DNA of 64,000 nt from Bifidobacterium minimum (GCF_000741645.1 NZ_JGZD01000001.1:1-64000); one strand, 5' to 3'; counted from the stretch's first letter, positions 25,664 through 35,772 are shown. A program made the numbers and translations. The notes: generated by a model not told the origin, from the letters alone.

Positions 25664-26989
25664 TCAGATGACCTGCGGTCCGGGCACCTCCGAATCATGG
25701 GGATGGGGGTCCGATGCTCCCGAGGTGCCGAACAGTTCGGCCGTCTGCCTCTCTGCGTCGATGACGGAAGCAAGACGGCGGATGCCCTCCTGAATGCGCT
25801 CGGGCTTGGGATAGCAGAAGGACAGACGCATATGGTCGGAGCCTTCGCCGTTCGTGTAGAATCCGGTCCCCGCGACGTAGGCGACCTTGGCGGTTATCGC
25901 ACGTGGGAGCATGGCTCGCGAATCCAGACCCTCCGGTATCTTGAGCCAGATGTAGAAGCCGCCCCGTGGCTTGTTCCAGGAGCAGTAGGGAAGATATTCA
26001 CGCAGTGCGGAATCCATCGCCTCGCAGCGGCCCTTGTACATCCCCCGGTAGTCGTTGATCTGTCGACGCCAATCGAAATTGTCAAGATACGTGGTGATGG
26101 TGAACTGGCTCATATTCGACGGACAGAGAATCGATGCCTCATTGGCGAGCACGAGTTTGTGACGGATTCCCGGAGGGGCGACCATCCATGCTATGCGCAT
26201 GCCGGGCGCGATGATTTTCGAGAAGCTTGAAAGATATACGACGTTCTCCGCGTCCATTGATCGCAGGGCAGGATAGGTCTGGCCGTCGAAGCCCAGAAGT
26301 CCATAGGGATTGTCCTCGACGATGAGGACGTGATGCCGGCGAGCTATCTCCAGAATCCGCGGCCTGCGCTCGACGCTCAAGGTCACTCCCGCGGGATTGT
26401 GGAAATTCGGCACCGTGTAAAGGAACTTGACCCTCTTGCCCAGTGCTCGTTGCTCGACGATGGCGTTCTCGAAGGATTCGGGGATCAGTCCGTCCTTGTC
26501 CAGCTGCACATTGACCACATCGACCTGGAAGGACTGGAAGACCCCCAAGGCCCCCACATAGTTCGGCGCCTCAGCGAGGACCACGTCGCCCGGGTCGCAC
26601 ATGATTCGAGTGATGAGATCGAGGGCGTTCTGTGAGCCGTTGGTGATGACCACATCATCCGGCTGGACGTCGTTGATGCCCTCCAGCTCCATGATCTGCA
26701 GTACGTCCTCACGCAGATGGGGGTCGCCTTGTGCTGAACCGTATTGCCAGGCCACATCGCCCTTGTCCACCATCATCTTGGCGATCAATTCGGACAGCTC
26801 AGCGAAAGGCATGTAATCGAGATAAGGCATCCCGCCGGCCAGCGAGACCACCTCGGGCCGGGACGCGACGGCGAACAGCGCGCGGATCTCCGACGCCCGC
26901 ATGGCCTCCGCGCGAGCGGCATAGGAACCAAACCACGGATCGTTCCTGATGACTTTCGAAGTGGAGGCATTGGTGGGCGTCTCGGACAT
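25664..26989 (-). CDS. PLP-dependent aminotransferase, class I/II fold
   Basis: This 441-residue aminotransferase of the fold-type I, 2-aminoadipate/aromatic aminotransferase (MocR-like) type lacks the GntR DNA-binding domain. The PLP-Schiff base Lys is in YLSSFSKIIAPGMRIAW. Other conserved elements are SLAGGMP near the N-terminus, NGSQNALDLITRI, the substrate-side YTVPNFHNPAGVTLS and the Asp of VEDNPYG. The start ATG at 26989 follows an AAGGAAGGT site; the frame continues upstream without family resemblance. The exact substrate is not predictable. It sits between ddl and the pseudokinase gene, at the place where sigM lies in mycobacteria. Confidence 0.9.
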   Translation of the reverse strand: MSETPTNASTSKVIRNDPWFGSYAARAEAMRASEIRALFAVASRPEVVSLAGGMPYLDYMPFAELSELIAKMMVDKGDVAWQYGSAQGDPHLREDVLQIMELEGINDVQPDDVVITNGSQNALDLITRIMCDPGDVVLAEAPNYVGALGVFQSFQVDVVNVQLDKDGLIPESFENAIVEQRALGKRVKFLYTVPNFHNPAGVTLSVERRPRILEIARRHHVLIVEDNPYGLLGFDGQTYPALRSMDAENVVYLSSFSKIIAPGMRIAWMVAPPGIRHKLVLANEASILCPSNMSQFTITTYLDNFDWRRQINDYRGMYKGRCEAMDSALREYLPYCSWNKPRGGFYIWLKIPEGLDSRAMLPRAITAKVAYVAGTGFYTNGEGSDHMRLSFCYPKPERIQEGIRRLASVIDAERQTAELFGTSGASDPHPHDSEVPGPQVI

Positions 26990-27256
26990 GTTCGACCTTC
27001 CTTCAAGCGCTGAAGCGCATACCATTGAGCACTGTAGTCCCGATGGACCCTTGTTGGCCATAAGGCGTCAAACCGGCACGAATCTTGTACAGTACCGGGC
27101 CCATCCGTCCGTACGCCCCCACGGCCCGCATCCCGGCGCATAGGGGCATTGGGATGAACCGCCCATGACCATTGATCATACGGCGTGAAAGTTTACATCG
27201 TGGTTCCCTCCGTTTGGGCGGGAACGTCAATACATCAGGCAAAGCCTAACCGAGCA

Positions 27257-29530
27257 TCAGTAAAGCTTAACCGAATTGATGTAAAGCTGGTTGTTCGGAA
27301 GACTGTCGATCGGTACCCACAACATGAAGTCCTGCGCCTTGATGGGCTTGGTGAGCTTTACGTCGGTGGTGCCACTGGTATCGAAGGTGAACTTCGCGAC
27401 CTGCGTTCCCTGGGTCGGGTCGTCCGTCGTCTTTGCGAGAAGATAGCCGGTCCCCCCTGAGGAGCGGATGGTGATGACGAAACGATACACCGTCTGTTCG
27501 GAACTGAGATGCATGTAGTAGCCGTATCCCTGCTGGTTCGCGGGATTCGTGAGGAACTCCTGCTTATCGATGTCAAAGGGCGTGTTGTTCTGCGGAACGG
27601 CGGGCGTCGGGACCGCGGAGACGGTTTTGTCCAGATGAATGACCGTCGACTTCTTCTTTTCCGTTGCACTGGACGATGACGAAGCCGAGGACGAGCTGGA
27701 GGATGCGGATGCGGATGACGAAGCCGAGGAGGATCCCTGTGAGGAGGTGGCGGTCTGGTCGCCGAAGGGGACGTCGTTGAGGTTCATTTCGGGCCACGGA
27801 CCGCTTGCACTTGATGACACGCCGCCTTGCGAACTGCCCATGAACTCACGGAGTGCGAACGCCAGGGCCACGGCCACGATGGCCGCGATCACGAAAACCG
27901 CGATCACCTTTGTCGTGAACCGGCTCAGCAGCGGCGTGTCCGCCAGATCCGGTTCATCGGGATTCGCGGCCTCGCCCTGTTGGGACTTGGGAACGAAGCT
28001 CGGTGGAAGCCCGGCGGCTCCCGCCTTCTCCTTCGCCTGCTTCTCGGCAAGAAGTGACCGCGCCGATTCCTGGCCGGGGAGGACAAGCGACCCATCCTCC
28101 CCGAAAATCGGGATGCTGCCGGTCGATTCGGTGCGCGGATGATAGCTGAAGTCCGTGTCATGCGGTCTTGCGTGAGGGACGGGAGCGGGGAGAGGTTTGG
28201 TCGAGAAATCGAAGTTGACGGTTGAGGCCGTTTGACTGTGCCCGTTCTGGGGGGTCTCCAATGTGGGGAACAACGATCCGCCTGTCTCCGCATCCGTCGG
28301 AGCGAGAATGTCGGCCATCTCCGCGGCGGCAATGTCATGGAAACGTGGATCCGGCGTTGGCGTGGACGGCGCCGGCGTCGGGGCCTTCTGACGGTCGTCG
28401 ACGTCGCCTCCGGATAGCATGGACCGGCCTTTACCCCACAGCGAGCGCCATGAATTTGTTGATGCGGTTTCGCTGGGCAGGGCGGGCTGGATGGGTGACG
28501 TGGCCGGCCCATATCCGGTCCCGGCGGCAGGTGGTGTGGATCCCGTTCCTGTGGCGGTTTCCGCCCCGGAGCTTTCCACTGAACGTGGGGGGATTTTGGT
28601 GAAGGTAGCGGTTTGCGACATGGGAAAGATGCTGCTGGGCATGGCGGCCAAAGGGCTGCTGGCGACGATGTCGTCCGGAACGGGCACGAGATTCGGAGGA
28701 TCCACCTGACGGATGTGGACATTGATGATGGAATTATCCCCGTCGATGCCGGGAACCGCGATATCCGTGCCATTAAGCGATTCCATGGGAGTCCATGAGC
28801 CGAGCAGGGCGGTGAGTTCGGACAGAGACGCCATGGGAATGGTATGCCGGCTTCCCTGCTGGGGATCGTCTATGCCGAGGCCCCGTGCGCAGATAAGGCG
28901 TAGCTCACTTGGCGTTTGGACGTCCAACGCGTTGATGTCGAAAGACGGATTGACGCTTGATGGCGTTCGCATCAGTAGTGAGTAGAGGACCGCCGCCAGC
29001 TGTCGCGTGGCCAGCTGTTCTCTGGGAAGTCCCGAGGGCGCGCCGGACATCTCGGAGAGCAGGGGACTGATCGGGGCGTCCGTTATCTGGACTCCGGTCA
29101 GGGCGATGCGGATTGTGTCCGTGCTGACGGATTCATGCGTTATGCCATCCACCAGCAGCTGCTGCTGAGCCCTGGCGCATTCGCCGATAATCGTTCGTAT
29201 GGCCTCGTACGAGAGGGTGTGCCCGGCGGGTCCCTGAAGGTAATCGGTTAATGACAACCCGCTGTCCAGCGCCGTGACGATCACGGCCACGGGACCGGCG
29301 TGATGAAGCTGGAGCACGCGGGTGCAGTGCGTGTTCCGCGACAACGCCAACGAGGACGCGATCGAGTTGACATGCGGCAGTGAGGATTTGTCGTTGACGA
29401 GGAACAACTGGCAGTCGCGGGCCAGAACACGGTCGCTTGCCTTCCATGCCTGCAATCCGTCGACGGTTCTCAGACGTGTCACCAGCGTGTACCGGTTGAT
29501 GATCGTGTCTCCCAGACTGGGCTTGCTCAT
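27257..29530 (-). CDS. Membrane pseudokinase-like protein adjacent to murJ
   Basis: This 757-residue protein has three parts. The N-terminus (about 10-250) has a protein-kinase-like pattern but no Lys in the beta-3 strand (DRVLARDCQLFLV), no HRD (GITHESVSTD instead) and no DFG, so it should not phosphorylate. A long low-complexity Pro/Ser/Thr linker follows, then one transmembrane helix (about 540-562, VIAVFVIAAIVAVALAFAL). After a poly-Ser stretch, the extracellular C-terminal domain of about 140 residues (NTPFDIDKQEFLTNPANQQG onward) is beta-rich and resembles the galactose-binding-like end of mycobacterial MviN. In mycobacteria the pseudokinase is fused to MurJ; here it is the next gene. 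Role inferred: regulating lipid II export. Confidence 0.75.
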   Translation of the reverse strand: MSKPSLGDTIINRYTLVTRLRTVDGLQAWKASDRVLARDCQLFLVNDKSSLPHVNSIASSLALSRNTHCTRVLQLHHAGPVAVIVTALDSGLSLTDYLQGPAGHTLSYEAIRTIIGECARAQQQLLVDGITHESVSTDTIRIALTGVQITDAPISPLLSEMSGAPSGLPREQLATRQLAAVLYSLLMRTPSSVNPSFDINALDVQTPSELRLICARGLGIDDPQQGSRHTIPMASLSELTALLGSWTPMESLNGTDIAVPGIDGDNSIINVHIRQVDPPNLVPVPDDIVASSPLAAMPSSIFPMSQTATFTKIPPRSVESSGAETATGTGSTPPAAGTGYGPATSPIQPALPSETASTNSWRSLWGKGRSMLSGGDVDDRQKAPTPAPSTPTPDPRFHDIAAAEMADILAPTDAETGGSLFPTLETPQNGHSQTASTVNFDFSTKPLPAPVPHARPHDTDFSYHPRTESTGSIPIFGEDGSLVLPGQESARSLLAEKQAKEKAGAAGLPPSFVPKSQQGEAANPDEPDLADTPLLSRFTTKVIAVFVIAAIVAVALAFALREFMGSSQGGVSSSASGPWPEMNLNDVPFGDQTATSSQGSSSASSSASASSSSSSASSSSSATEKKKSTVIHLDKTVSAVPTPAVPQNNTPFDIDKQEFLTNPANQQGYGYYMHLSSEQTVYRFVITIRSSGGTGYLLAKTTDDPTQGTQVAKFTFDTSGTTDVKLTKPIKAQDFMLWVPIDSLPNNQLYINSVKLY

Positions 29531-29587
29531 TGTTCAGACTCCATACGATGCGTAGGGCATCCCACACTATGTGATGCTGAGGTCATT

Positions 29588-31378
29588 CTATAGATGCCCC
29601 TGGCCGTATGGACGGCCATCATCACCGTTGCGATTATGAGTGTCGCGACGGCGATTCCGTGTGGGGTCGTAATGCTGGATTCCGCGGGTGGGCCACATCC
29701 CATGATCCTGGCGCGATGCCGCCGATTCCCTTAACCAGATAGGAAGCCTCCGTCTGAGTCGGATCCACGTGGTCCGTAGCTCCTCAGAGCGCAGCACCCA
29801 TAATGTCAGGAGATACACGGGAACCAGAACGACGGTCAGGATGACGCAGATGACCATGGCCTGAATCCACGTCATCGATGCCCACGTCGCACCGACCAGA
29901 TGATAGGTGGCCGGACGAACGAGCAGACCAGCCGCGATGGCGAAGGCGGCCGCCACTGCGGACTTCGAATAGCATGCCATGAGGCGGTGCCCATCGATGC
30001 TGTCGTTCAGGCGACGTCGGAGCATCATCATAAGGGCGGGGAACGCCAGAATCGTGGATAGGGTGACGGCCAGCCCCTGAAGGGTCACCCAATGCTCGGG
30101 CGGCAGAAGCCGGATTCCGATAAGAAGGATCAGAAGATGCACCGCCTCCTGCATTACCGCGAAAATAAACGGAGAACGGCCATCCTCGAAAGCGAAGAAC
30201 GAGCGCTGGATGATCAGATAGGCGCTGGACAGGGGAAGGCATATCGCCAGGGCCGTGAGCGGACTGGCCATCAGCAGGGCCTCCTGGGTGCTGATGGAAG
30301 GAAGAAGCGATTTAGCAATGGGGGCGGCCATCACCATGAATGCGGCGGCGAAGAAGCACATCATCACGCCGACGTCACGGAGCGCCTGACTGATCTCATT
30401 CCGGGCCGCCGTGAGGTCATGTTGTGCGATGTGTCGTGAGATAACGGGGAAGACCGCCGTCGAAACGGACACGGCGATAAGGGAATACGGCAGGATCCAG
30501 AGGGTGTAGGCGTTCTGATAGGTGGCGTTTCCCGCGACCGTAAGCTGGCTGGCCCCGTGCAGTCGGGCCGCCGTGATGGGGGCGCTGGTCGTCACGCGTG
30601 TATCAACGATGGTGACGAGCTGCCCGACGATCACGATTCCCAGACTCCACGCGGCCACGGGTCCCATGGATCGCAGGCCGATTCCATGCAGGCCCAGACG
30701 GGGTCGATACCGTATCCCGGAACGCGCCAGAGGCAGGAACAGCACCAACGCCTGGAAAGCAACGCCCAGAGTCCATGCACCGGCGGTCAGAGCGATGGGA
30801 GCCGCCGTCCAGAACTCGAGCGGTCGGGAATCGGCCTTGCCGAACAGCAGAATGAAGATGACGAATCCCAGTGCGCTGATGAGGTTCGCGCCCACGGAAC
30901 TCCAAGCGTATGCCCCGAAACGGTTCTGCGCGGCCAGGATCTGTCCGATGACGGTATAGAGCCCGTAGAAGAAAATCTGGGGCATGCACCATAAGGTGAA
31001 GGCGTTCGTCAGCGCCCTCATGTCCTTGTCGCCATTGGTGTAGAGCCAGGTGAGAAGAGGCGTCGCGGCGGTCATCGCCACGGTAATCACAATAAGCAGC
31101 GTCAGGGCGACGGTGATCAGCTTGTCGAGCTGTTCCTTCGCGTTCCGCGATTGCAGGGTTCTGACGATCTGAGGCACGAGGACGGCATTGAATATACCGC
31201 CTGAGACCAGAGTGAAAATCACCTGGGGGATCATCGAACCGGCCTGATAGGCGTTGGCGGCCATGCCGGTCGTTCCGATGGCCGCCGCGAGGAGAATGCT
31301 GCGAATCTGGCCCGTGACCCGTGATGCGGCCGTGCCCACGGCCATGATCATCGAATTGCGGCTGGTCGAGGCGCTCAT
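29588..31378 (-). CDS. murJ: Lipid II flippase MurJ (MviN)
   Basis: This 596-residue MATE-like membrane protein has about 14 transmembrane helices. It flips the peptidoglycan precursor lipid II across the membrane. Recognisable family blocks are MAVGTAASRVTGQIRSILLA at the start, then PQVIFTLVSGGIFNAVLVPQ, and later LWILPYSLIAVSVSTAVFPV. It lacks the C-terminal pseudokinase domain of its mycobacterial counterpart, which here is the separate protein encoded immediately downstream (57-base gap). The start codon overlaps the DUF6049 stop by four bases. Confidence 0.97.
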   Translation of the reverse strand: MSASTSRNSMIMAVGTAASRVTGQIRSILLAAAIGTTGMAANAYQAGSMIPQVIFTLVSGGIFNAVLVPQIVRTLQSRNAKEQLDKLITVALTLLIVITVAMTAATPLLTWLYTNGDKDMRALTNAFTLWCMPQIFFYGLYTVIGQILAAQNRFGAYAWSSVGANLISALGFVIFILLFGKADSRPLEFWTAAPIALTAGAWTLGVAFQALVLFLPLARSGIRYRPRLGLHGIGLRSMGPVAAWSLGIVIVGQLVTIVDTRVTTSAPITAARLHGASQLTVAGNATYQNAYTLWILPYSLIAVSVSTAVFPVISRHIAQHDLTAARNEISQALRDVGVMMCFFAAAFMVMAAPIAKSLLPSISTQEALLMASPLTALAICLPLSSAYLIIQRSFFAFEDGRSPFIFAVMQEAVHLLILLIGIRLLPPEHWVTLQGLAVTLSTILAFPALMMMLRRRLNDSIDGHRLMACYSKSAVAAAFAIAAGLLVRPATYHLVGATWASMTWIQAMVICVILTVVLVPVYLLTLWVLRSEELRTTWIRLRRRLPIWLRESAASRQDHGMWPTRGIQHYDPTRNRRRDTHNRNGDDGRPYGQGHL

Positions 31379-33567
31379 TCGTCAGGATCCTTGCGCCGGT
31401 GGAATTGACGCCACAGGCCGAGAACCGCGAAGATGACGGCGATGACGATGATGACGAGACCGCTTTTGTCGTTGATTTGCAGGGAGCTGGTGATGGTCGT
31501 CGTCCGTTCATCGGAGATCGCATCGCCGTCGCGGTCGAGTACGGCGATGCGCGCGATGGCGGATCCGGACGTCGCAACCCGGATGGTGAAGGTCACCTGC
31601 GTCTCGCTATGGGCCGGGATGACGGCCTCGCTGAACCGCGACGTCACGATTTCCATGGAGTCGGTCAGGGAGGAGAGCTTCACGTGAACTGGATAGGGAT
31701 TCGCGTTGCTGACGGTGACGGGCATCGATGCGGTCTCGCTGACCACGGTCACGCCCTCGGAGGGAGTGAGGGTGATCGCCGAGTACAGACTCTTCGCGAT
31801 GGAGGACGCCTTGGCGCTGAGGGACGTGCGCGAGGCGTCACTCAGCGGCCATGCGAGGGATCGTATGGCAATGGCCGATTGGGCGGCCAGCAGCTCCCGT
31901 GTCCAGTGACCCTGCTGCGTGGCCGCGGTGCTCGACGTGGTGGGAGATGGCGAGGAGGATTCATCAAGGACTTTGGTCGAGAATCTGGTGATTTCGGAGC
32001 GTGACGTGGTGAGCGATGACAACGTGCTATGGAGGGATTTCTTCCGCGCAGCGCTGATCCCCGATGATTGCGGAAGGACCGCCAGGGCCTGCGATCCGCT
32101 GAGATAGGGTTTCTCGTTGGACAACGTCGTCAGATCCGTGAGGGTCAGCCATGATGCGCTTTCGATGGACGTCATAAGCTCCGCGGCCTCCTTGGGCGTG
32201 GTGGAGGCGTCAAGAAGAACAAGAGGATTACGTGACACATAAGGCTCCTGCATCTGGAAGAACGCGCTTTGCGCCATGAAACGGGCGAGGCGGCCGGCGC
32301 TCGTGCCTTCGGCGTCCGCCGACGCGGAGGTGGATTGCCCCTGCGCGAGTTGCGAGAGGATATCCTGGGCCGCAAGAACCGTCACATTTCCCGAATCGGT
32401 GGACACGACATATTTGCCGGTGTGGATGGTGCCGGTGTCCTGTCCGTTGAAGTCGCCCTCGGCGATCACCGTCGTGAATCCTTGCCGCGCGGCCGTGGTC
32501 AGTGCCGCGCGCGTCCACTGTCCGCTCCCCTGCCAGGCGTAGGAACTTATTGCGGCATCGTCGTCCCCCAACGACGAGCGGGCCTGGTCGAGGGCGGTGG
32601 ATGCGCTCCATGAGGATTCGTCGATTCCCGCGTCGGACAGACTCTTGCTGGATGCCGTAGCGGCGGCGGTGATGTCGAAGGCCGACGTCTGCATGATTCC
32701 CGAAACCTTGAGCGGTGTGGTCGATGCCTCCACCACTTCGGGATCCGCTATTGATTGCAGAAGCGGGTGTGATGCAAGCACGCGCTTCCAGTCGCGGAGA
32801 TCATCGGCGCTTGGGGATGCGAGGGCCGTGATGCCGGCGCCCGTCCGCGCGTCCGACGCGTCCGAGCTCGTGGTGCTCGGCCCCTTCGTCAGAAGCGATG
32901 ACAGAGTGCTCGTGTTCGTCGACCATCGTCGGGAGGTGAGCGGAACCGCCACGGTAAGGCTCATCGCGGGAGTCTTCACCGATGACAGACCATCATTGGA
33001 CCGCGTCAGAAAGGTATGCGCAGTGACCTGACGGGCCGAGTCCGAACTCGTCTGATACTCGAGGAGAAGCGGCTTGGGCCCCCATGTGGTGAGCTTCTTC
33101 ATCGCCTCGTCCTGGGAGTCCGCATCGATGCTCACGCTTATGTGTGATTCGGCTTGTATCGAGGGAACGGAGATGGTGGAGAGGGTCGTCGGCGTCGGGA
33201 TCGGCGTCTTCGCGTCGGCCCATTGCTGGATGTCGTTCTTGGAGACGAAGGTGTACCACGGGTTGGTTGATGCCGTCAGCGTGCCGCCGGGAAGGGTATT
33301 GGACGTGGGGTTGCTGATGGTCGCGGTGATGTGAAGGCCCGATGTCGCCGTGACGACGGACGTTGACGCGGTGATCGCGATGGTGACATCATCCCCCGTC
33401 GTGGACTCGTCCGCGCTCGCCTGATCGAGGGGCTCCGCGGCGAAGAGGATGCCGGCAAGAAGCGAGAGGGTCGCCATCAACGCGATGGCCATGTCCGACA
33501 TGCGGGACCCCATAAGCCGCGTGCGCCTCGGGCCTGCGCCGCGTCGCGCTTTTTTGGATTGTGACAT
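31375..33567 (-). CDS. DUF6049 family exported membrane-anchored protein
   Basis: This is a protein of about 730 residues with an N-terminal signal/anchor (MSDMAIALMATLSLLAGILF), a large Ser/Thr-rich extracellular part and one C-terminal transmembrane helix with a basic cytoplasmic tail (LVIIVIAVIFAVLGLW then RRKDPDE). Position between the NUDIX gene and murJ, and this topology, match the actinobacterial DUF6049 family (as at mycobacterial Rv3909), whose function is unknown but probably relates to cell-envelope assembly. Start placed at 33567 (MSQSKKARRG), four bases after the NUDIX stop and preceded by AGGTAGGG. It overlaps murJ by four bases, so the group is one operon. Confidence 0.88.
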   Translation of the reverse strand: MSQSKKARRGAGPRRTRLMGSRMSDMAIALMATLSLLAGILFAAEPLDQASADESTTGDDVTIAITASTSVVTATSGLHITATISNPTSNTLPGGTLTASTNPWYTFVSKNDIQQWADAKTPIPTPTTLSTISVPSIQAESHISVSIDADSQDEAMKKLTTWGPKPLLLEYQTSSDSARQVTAHTFLTRSNDGLSSVKTPAMSLTVAVPLTSRRWSTNTSTLSSLLTKGPSTTSSDASDARTGAGITALASPSADDLRDWKRVLASHPLLQSIADPEVVEASTTPLKVSGIMQTSAFDITAAATASSKSLSDAGIDESSWSASTALDQARSSLGDDDAAISSYAWQGSGQWTRAALTTAARQGFTTVIAEGDFNGQDTGTIHTGKYVVSTDSGNVTVLAAQDILSQLAQGQSTSASADAEGTSAGRLARFMAQSAFFQMQEPYVSRNPLVLLDASTTPKEAAELMTSIESASWLTLTDLTTLSNEKPYLSGSQALAVLPQSSGISAARKKSLHSTLSSLTTSRSEITRFSTKVLDESSSPSPTTSSTAATQQGHWTRELLAAQSAIAIRSLAWPLSDASRTSLSAKASSIAKSLYSAITLTPSEGVTVVSETASMPVTVSNANPYPVHVKLSSLTDSMEIVTSRFSEAVIPAHSETQVTFTIRVATSGSAIARIAVLDRDGDAISDERTTTITSSLQINDKSGLVIIVIAVIFAVLGLWRQFHRRKDPDE

Positions 33568-33571
33568 GACC

Positions 33572-34219
33572 CTACCTGTTGAGTCTTCTGGCATAGAGCC
33601 AGACGATTTTTCTTTCGTTGGGATAGCTGAGCACGTCGTCTAAATCGGTGAACCGGACCCATATGGCGGCCTCCGCCTCATGGTCGGGATCACCTTCGAC
33701 GGTGAGGTCACCCGAGATCCGGTGGAGCGCGAAATGATGAACAAGCTTATGGACGCGTTGATTGCTTCCGGTGAACCAGTAGTCGATCGTGGCGATCGAG
33801 TCCACCACTTCGCCGAGAATCCCCGTCTCCTCGTGGACTTCGCGCACAGCCGTCTCCGGGGGGGTCTCCCCCTGCTCGATGTGCCCCTTGGGCAGGCACC
33901 ATTCCAGATGTCCGCTGCGGGAGTGCCTGGCTATGATCGCCACCTGATTTTCCGTATTGAAGATCAGGCCTCCGGCGGAGTACTCCCTGACGACGGGCAG
34001 CTCCTGCGCGTCAAGCGATGCGAAGGTCGTCGGAGTGTCGGAGGTGCGGTGGGCGGGCATGATGGAGGGCGTCGGCGTGCCGGATCCGGCGTCTTCGTGC
34101 GCGCCATCCGACTGATGGCTCCGTGAGCTGTATCGCAGCAGACCGTCCGTGGCTTCGTTTTGGGCGCGTCGGAGCCTCGCATCGGCAATCATGCGAGCAA
34201 GGTCGGCGGGGGTGGTCAT
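33572..34219 (-). CDS. NUDIX hydrolase (MutT-like)
   Basis: This 215-residue NUDIX hydrolase has the complete box GHIEQGETPPETAVREVH plus EETGI at residues 112-134, including all the metal-binding glutamates. The N-terminal 75 residues are low-complexity. The order pcnA / NUDIX / DUF6049 / murJ parallels mycobacterial pcnA-mutT4-Rv3909-mviN, so it is the likely MutT4 counterpart. Substrate cannot be told from sequence. The start ATG at 34219 (MTTPADLARM) has an upstream GGTAAG; the frame continues further upstream, but that part would overlap the pcnA promoter and is unlikely. Confidence 0.92.
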   Translation of the reverse strand: MTTPADLARMIADARLRRAQNEATDGLLRYSSRSHQSDGAHEDAGSGTPTPSIMPAHRTSDTPTTFASLDAQELPVVREYSAGGLIFNTENQVAIIARHSRSGHLEWCLPKGHIEQGETPPETAVREVHEETGILGEVVDSIATIDYWFTGSNQRVHKLVHHFALHRISGDLTVEGDPDHEAEAAIWVRFTDLDDVLSYPNERKIVWLYARRLNR

Positions 34220-34305
34220 GTCTCTTACCTTACCCAAATCAATGTGCAGGTGCGGTGACGGTATGCTGGAAGACGCATAAACATGCCTGCCGTGAAAGGG
34301 TTCGT

Positions 34306-35730
34306 GTGAATAGTGAAGTCTGGCCTGAGGCCATTGAGTTGGGGAAACTGTTCGCCACGCGAGGTTATGAGCTCTCACTGGTGGGAGGTCCCGTGCGTGA
34401 TCTTCTCCTGCACAGGCCCTCGCATGATCTGGATTTCTGCACGTCGGCGCACCCCGAGGACTTTGAGGGGATCCTTCGGCAGTGGGGGCATGACGGGTTC
34501 TGGGATATGGGACGTAAGTTCGGCACGTTGGGCGCGATGCGCCGTCGTCCGGATGGGACGGAGGTCAAGGTCGAGGTGACGACCTACCGGTCCGATGCCT
34601 ACGAGTCCGATTCCCGCAAACCCGAGGTCACCTATGGACGCTCGCTTGAGGGTGATCTGTCGCGTCGGGATTTCACCGTGAACGCGATGGCCCTCAGGGT
34701 TCCCGATCTGACGTTCGTCGATCCCTTCCATGGCGCGAGCGATCTGGCCAATGGGGTTTTGCGCACGCCGATCGATCCTCGACGGTCGTTCGACGACGAT
34801 CCGTTGAGGATGATGCGGGCCGTGCGTTTCGTCGCGCAGCTGGGATTCCATATCGAGCCGGAGACCGCCGAGGCCATCACCGGCATGACCGATCGAATCT
34901 CCATCGTCTCCGCCGAGAGGGTTCGCGACGAGCTGGTGAAGATGCTGTTGTCCGATCGTCCCCGAGAGGGCGTCGAGGCCCTGACCGATTCGGGGCTGGC
35001 GGATGTCGTTTTCCCGGAGATTCCGGCATTGAAGCTTGAGATCGATGAGCATCACCGGCACAAGGATGTTTTCGGGCACACGATGGTCGTTCTCGATCGA
35101 GCCGTGGCGCTGGAAACCGGCGACGACGGTCCGGTGCCCGCGCCGGATCTTACGCTTCGTCTGGCGGCGTTGATGCATGATATCGGCAAGCCCCGGACCC
35201 GTCGATTCGAGGGCGGCGGGAAAGTCAGCTTCCATCATCATGATGTCGTCGGGGCCCAGATGACCCGGAAGAGGATGAAGGCGTTGCGCTTCGACCATCA
35301 TCTCATCCATGACGTGTCCACGCTTGTGGAACTGCATCTGCGCTTCCACGGGTATGTCGACGAACCCTGGACGGACTCGGCGGTGCGGCGTTATGTGCGC
35401 GATGCGGGTCCTCTGTACGAACGGCTCAACCGGCTGACGCGCGCGGATACGACCACGCGCAACCAGCGCAAGGCGAGGATGTTCTCCGCGGCGATGGATG
35501 ATATGGAGTCCCGCGTGGACGCGTTGCGGCATGACGAGAATCTCGCGGCCATACGTCCCGAGCTTGACGGGAACGAGATCATGGGCGTCCTTGGCCTTGC
35601 GCCCGGCCCCGTGGTGGGTAGGGCGTACCGCCATATGCTTGACTACCGTCTTGATAGTGGACCCGTGGGCAGGGAGAATGCTCTGAAGGAGCTGCGCCGG
35701 TGGTTTGACGAGCAGGGACGGCAGGAGTAG
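34306..35730 (+). CDS. pcnA: CCA tRNA nucleotidyltransferase
   Basis: This 474-residue class II nucleotidyltransferase adds or repairs the 3' CCA of tRNAs. The head motif is LSLVGGPVRDLLLHRPSHDL with the catalytic DLD at residues 41-43. The arginine-rich RRDFTVNAMAL and the RMMRAVRFVAQLGF segment follow. A C-terminal HD domain carries LAALMHDIGKPRTR and FHHHDVVG. Start: GTG at 34306, five bases after GAAAGGG; the longer upstream frame overlaps the divergent NUDIX gene. The tRNA-Thr gene in this window encodes no CCA, consistent with a need for this enzyme. Confidence 0.95.
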   Translation: MNSEVWPEAIELGKLFATRGYELSLVGGPVRDLLLHRPSHDLDFCTSAHPEDFEGILRQWGHDGFWDMGRKFGTLGAMRRRPDGTEVKVEVTTYRSDAYESDSRKPEVTYGRSLEGDLSRRDFTVNAMALRVPDLTFVDPFHGASDLANGVLRTPIDPRRSFDDDPLRMMRAVRFVAQLGFHIEPETAEAITGMTDRISIVSAERVRDELVKMLLSDRPREGVEALTDSGLADVVFPEIPALKLEIDEHHRHKDVFGHTMVVLDRAVALETGDDGPVPAPDLTLRLAALMHDIGKPRTRRFEGGGKVSFHHHDVVGAQMTRKRMKALRFDHHLIHDVSTLVELHLRFHGYVDEPWTDSAVRRYVRDAGPLYERLNRLTRADTTTRNQRKARMFSAAMDDMESRVDALRHDENLAAIRPELDGNEIMGVLGLAPGPVVGRAYRHMLDYRLDSGPVGRENALKELRRWFDEQGRQE

Positions 35731-35772
35731 CCGAAGTAGGCGAAACGCACGCGGTGGCGTTTACTATGGCGT

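Noticed and set aside
34375..35634. 419-aa minus-strand frame opposite pcnA
   Set aside because: Shadow of pcnA.
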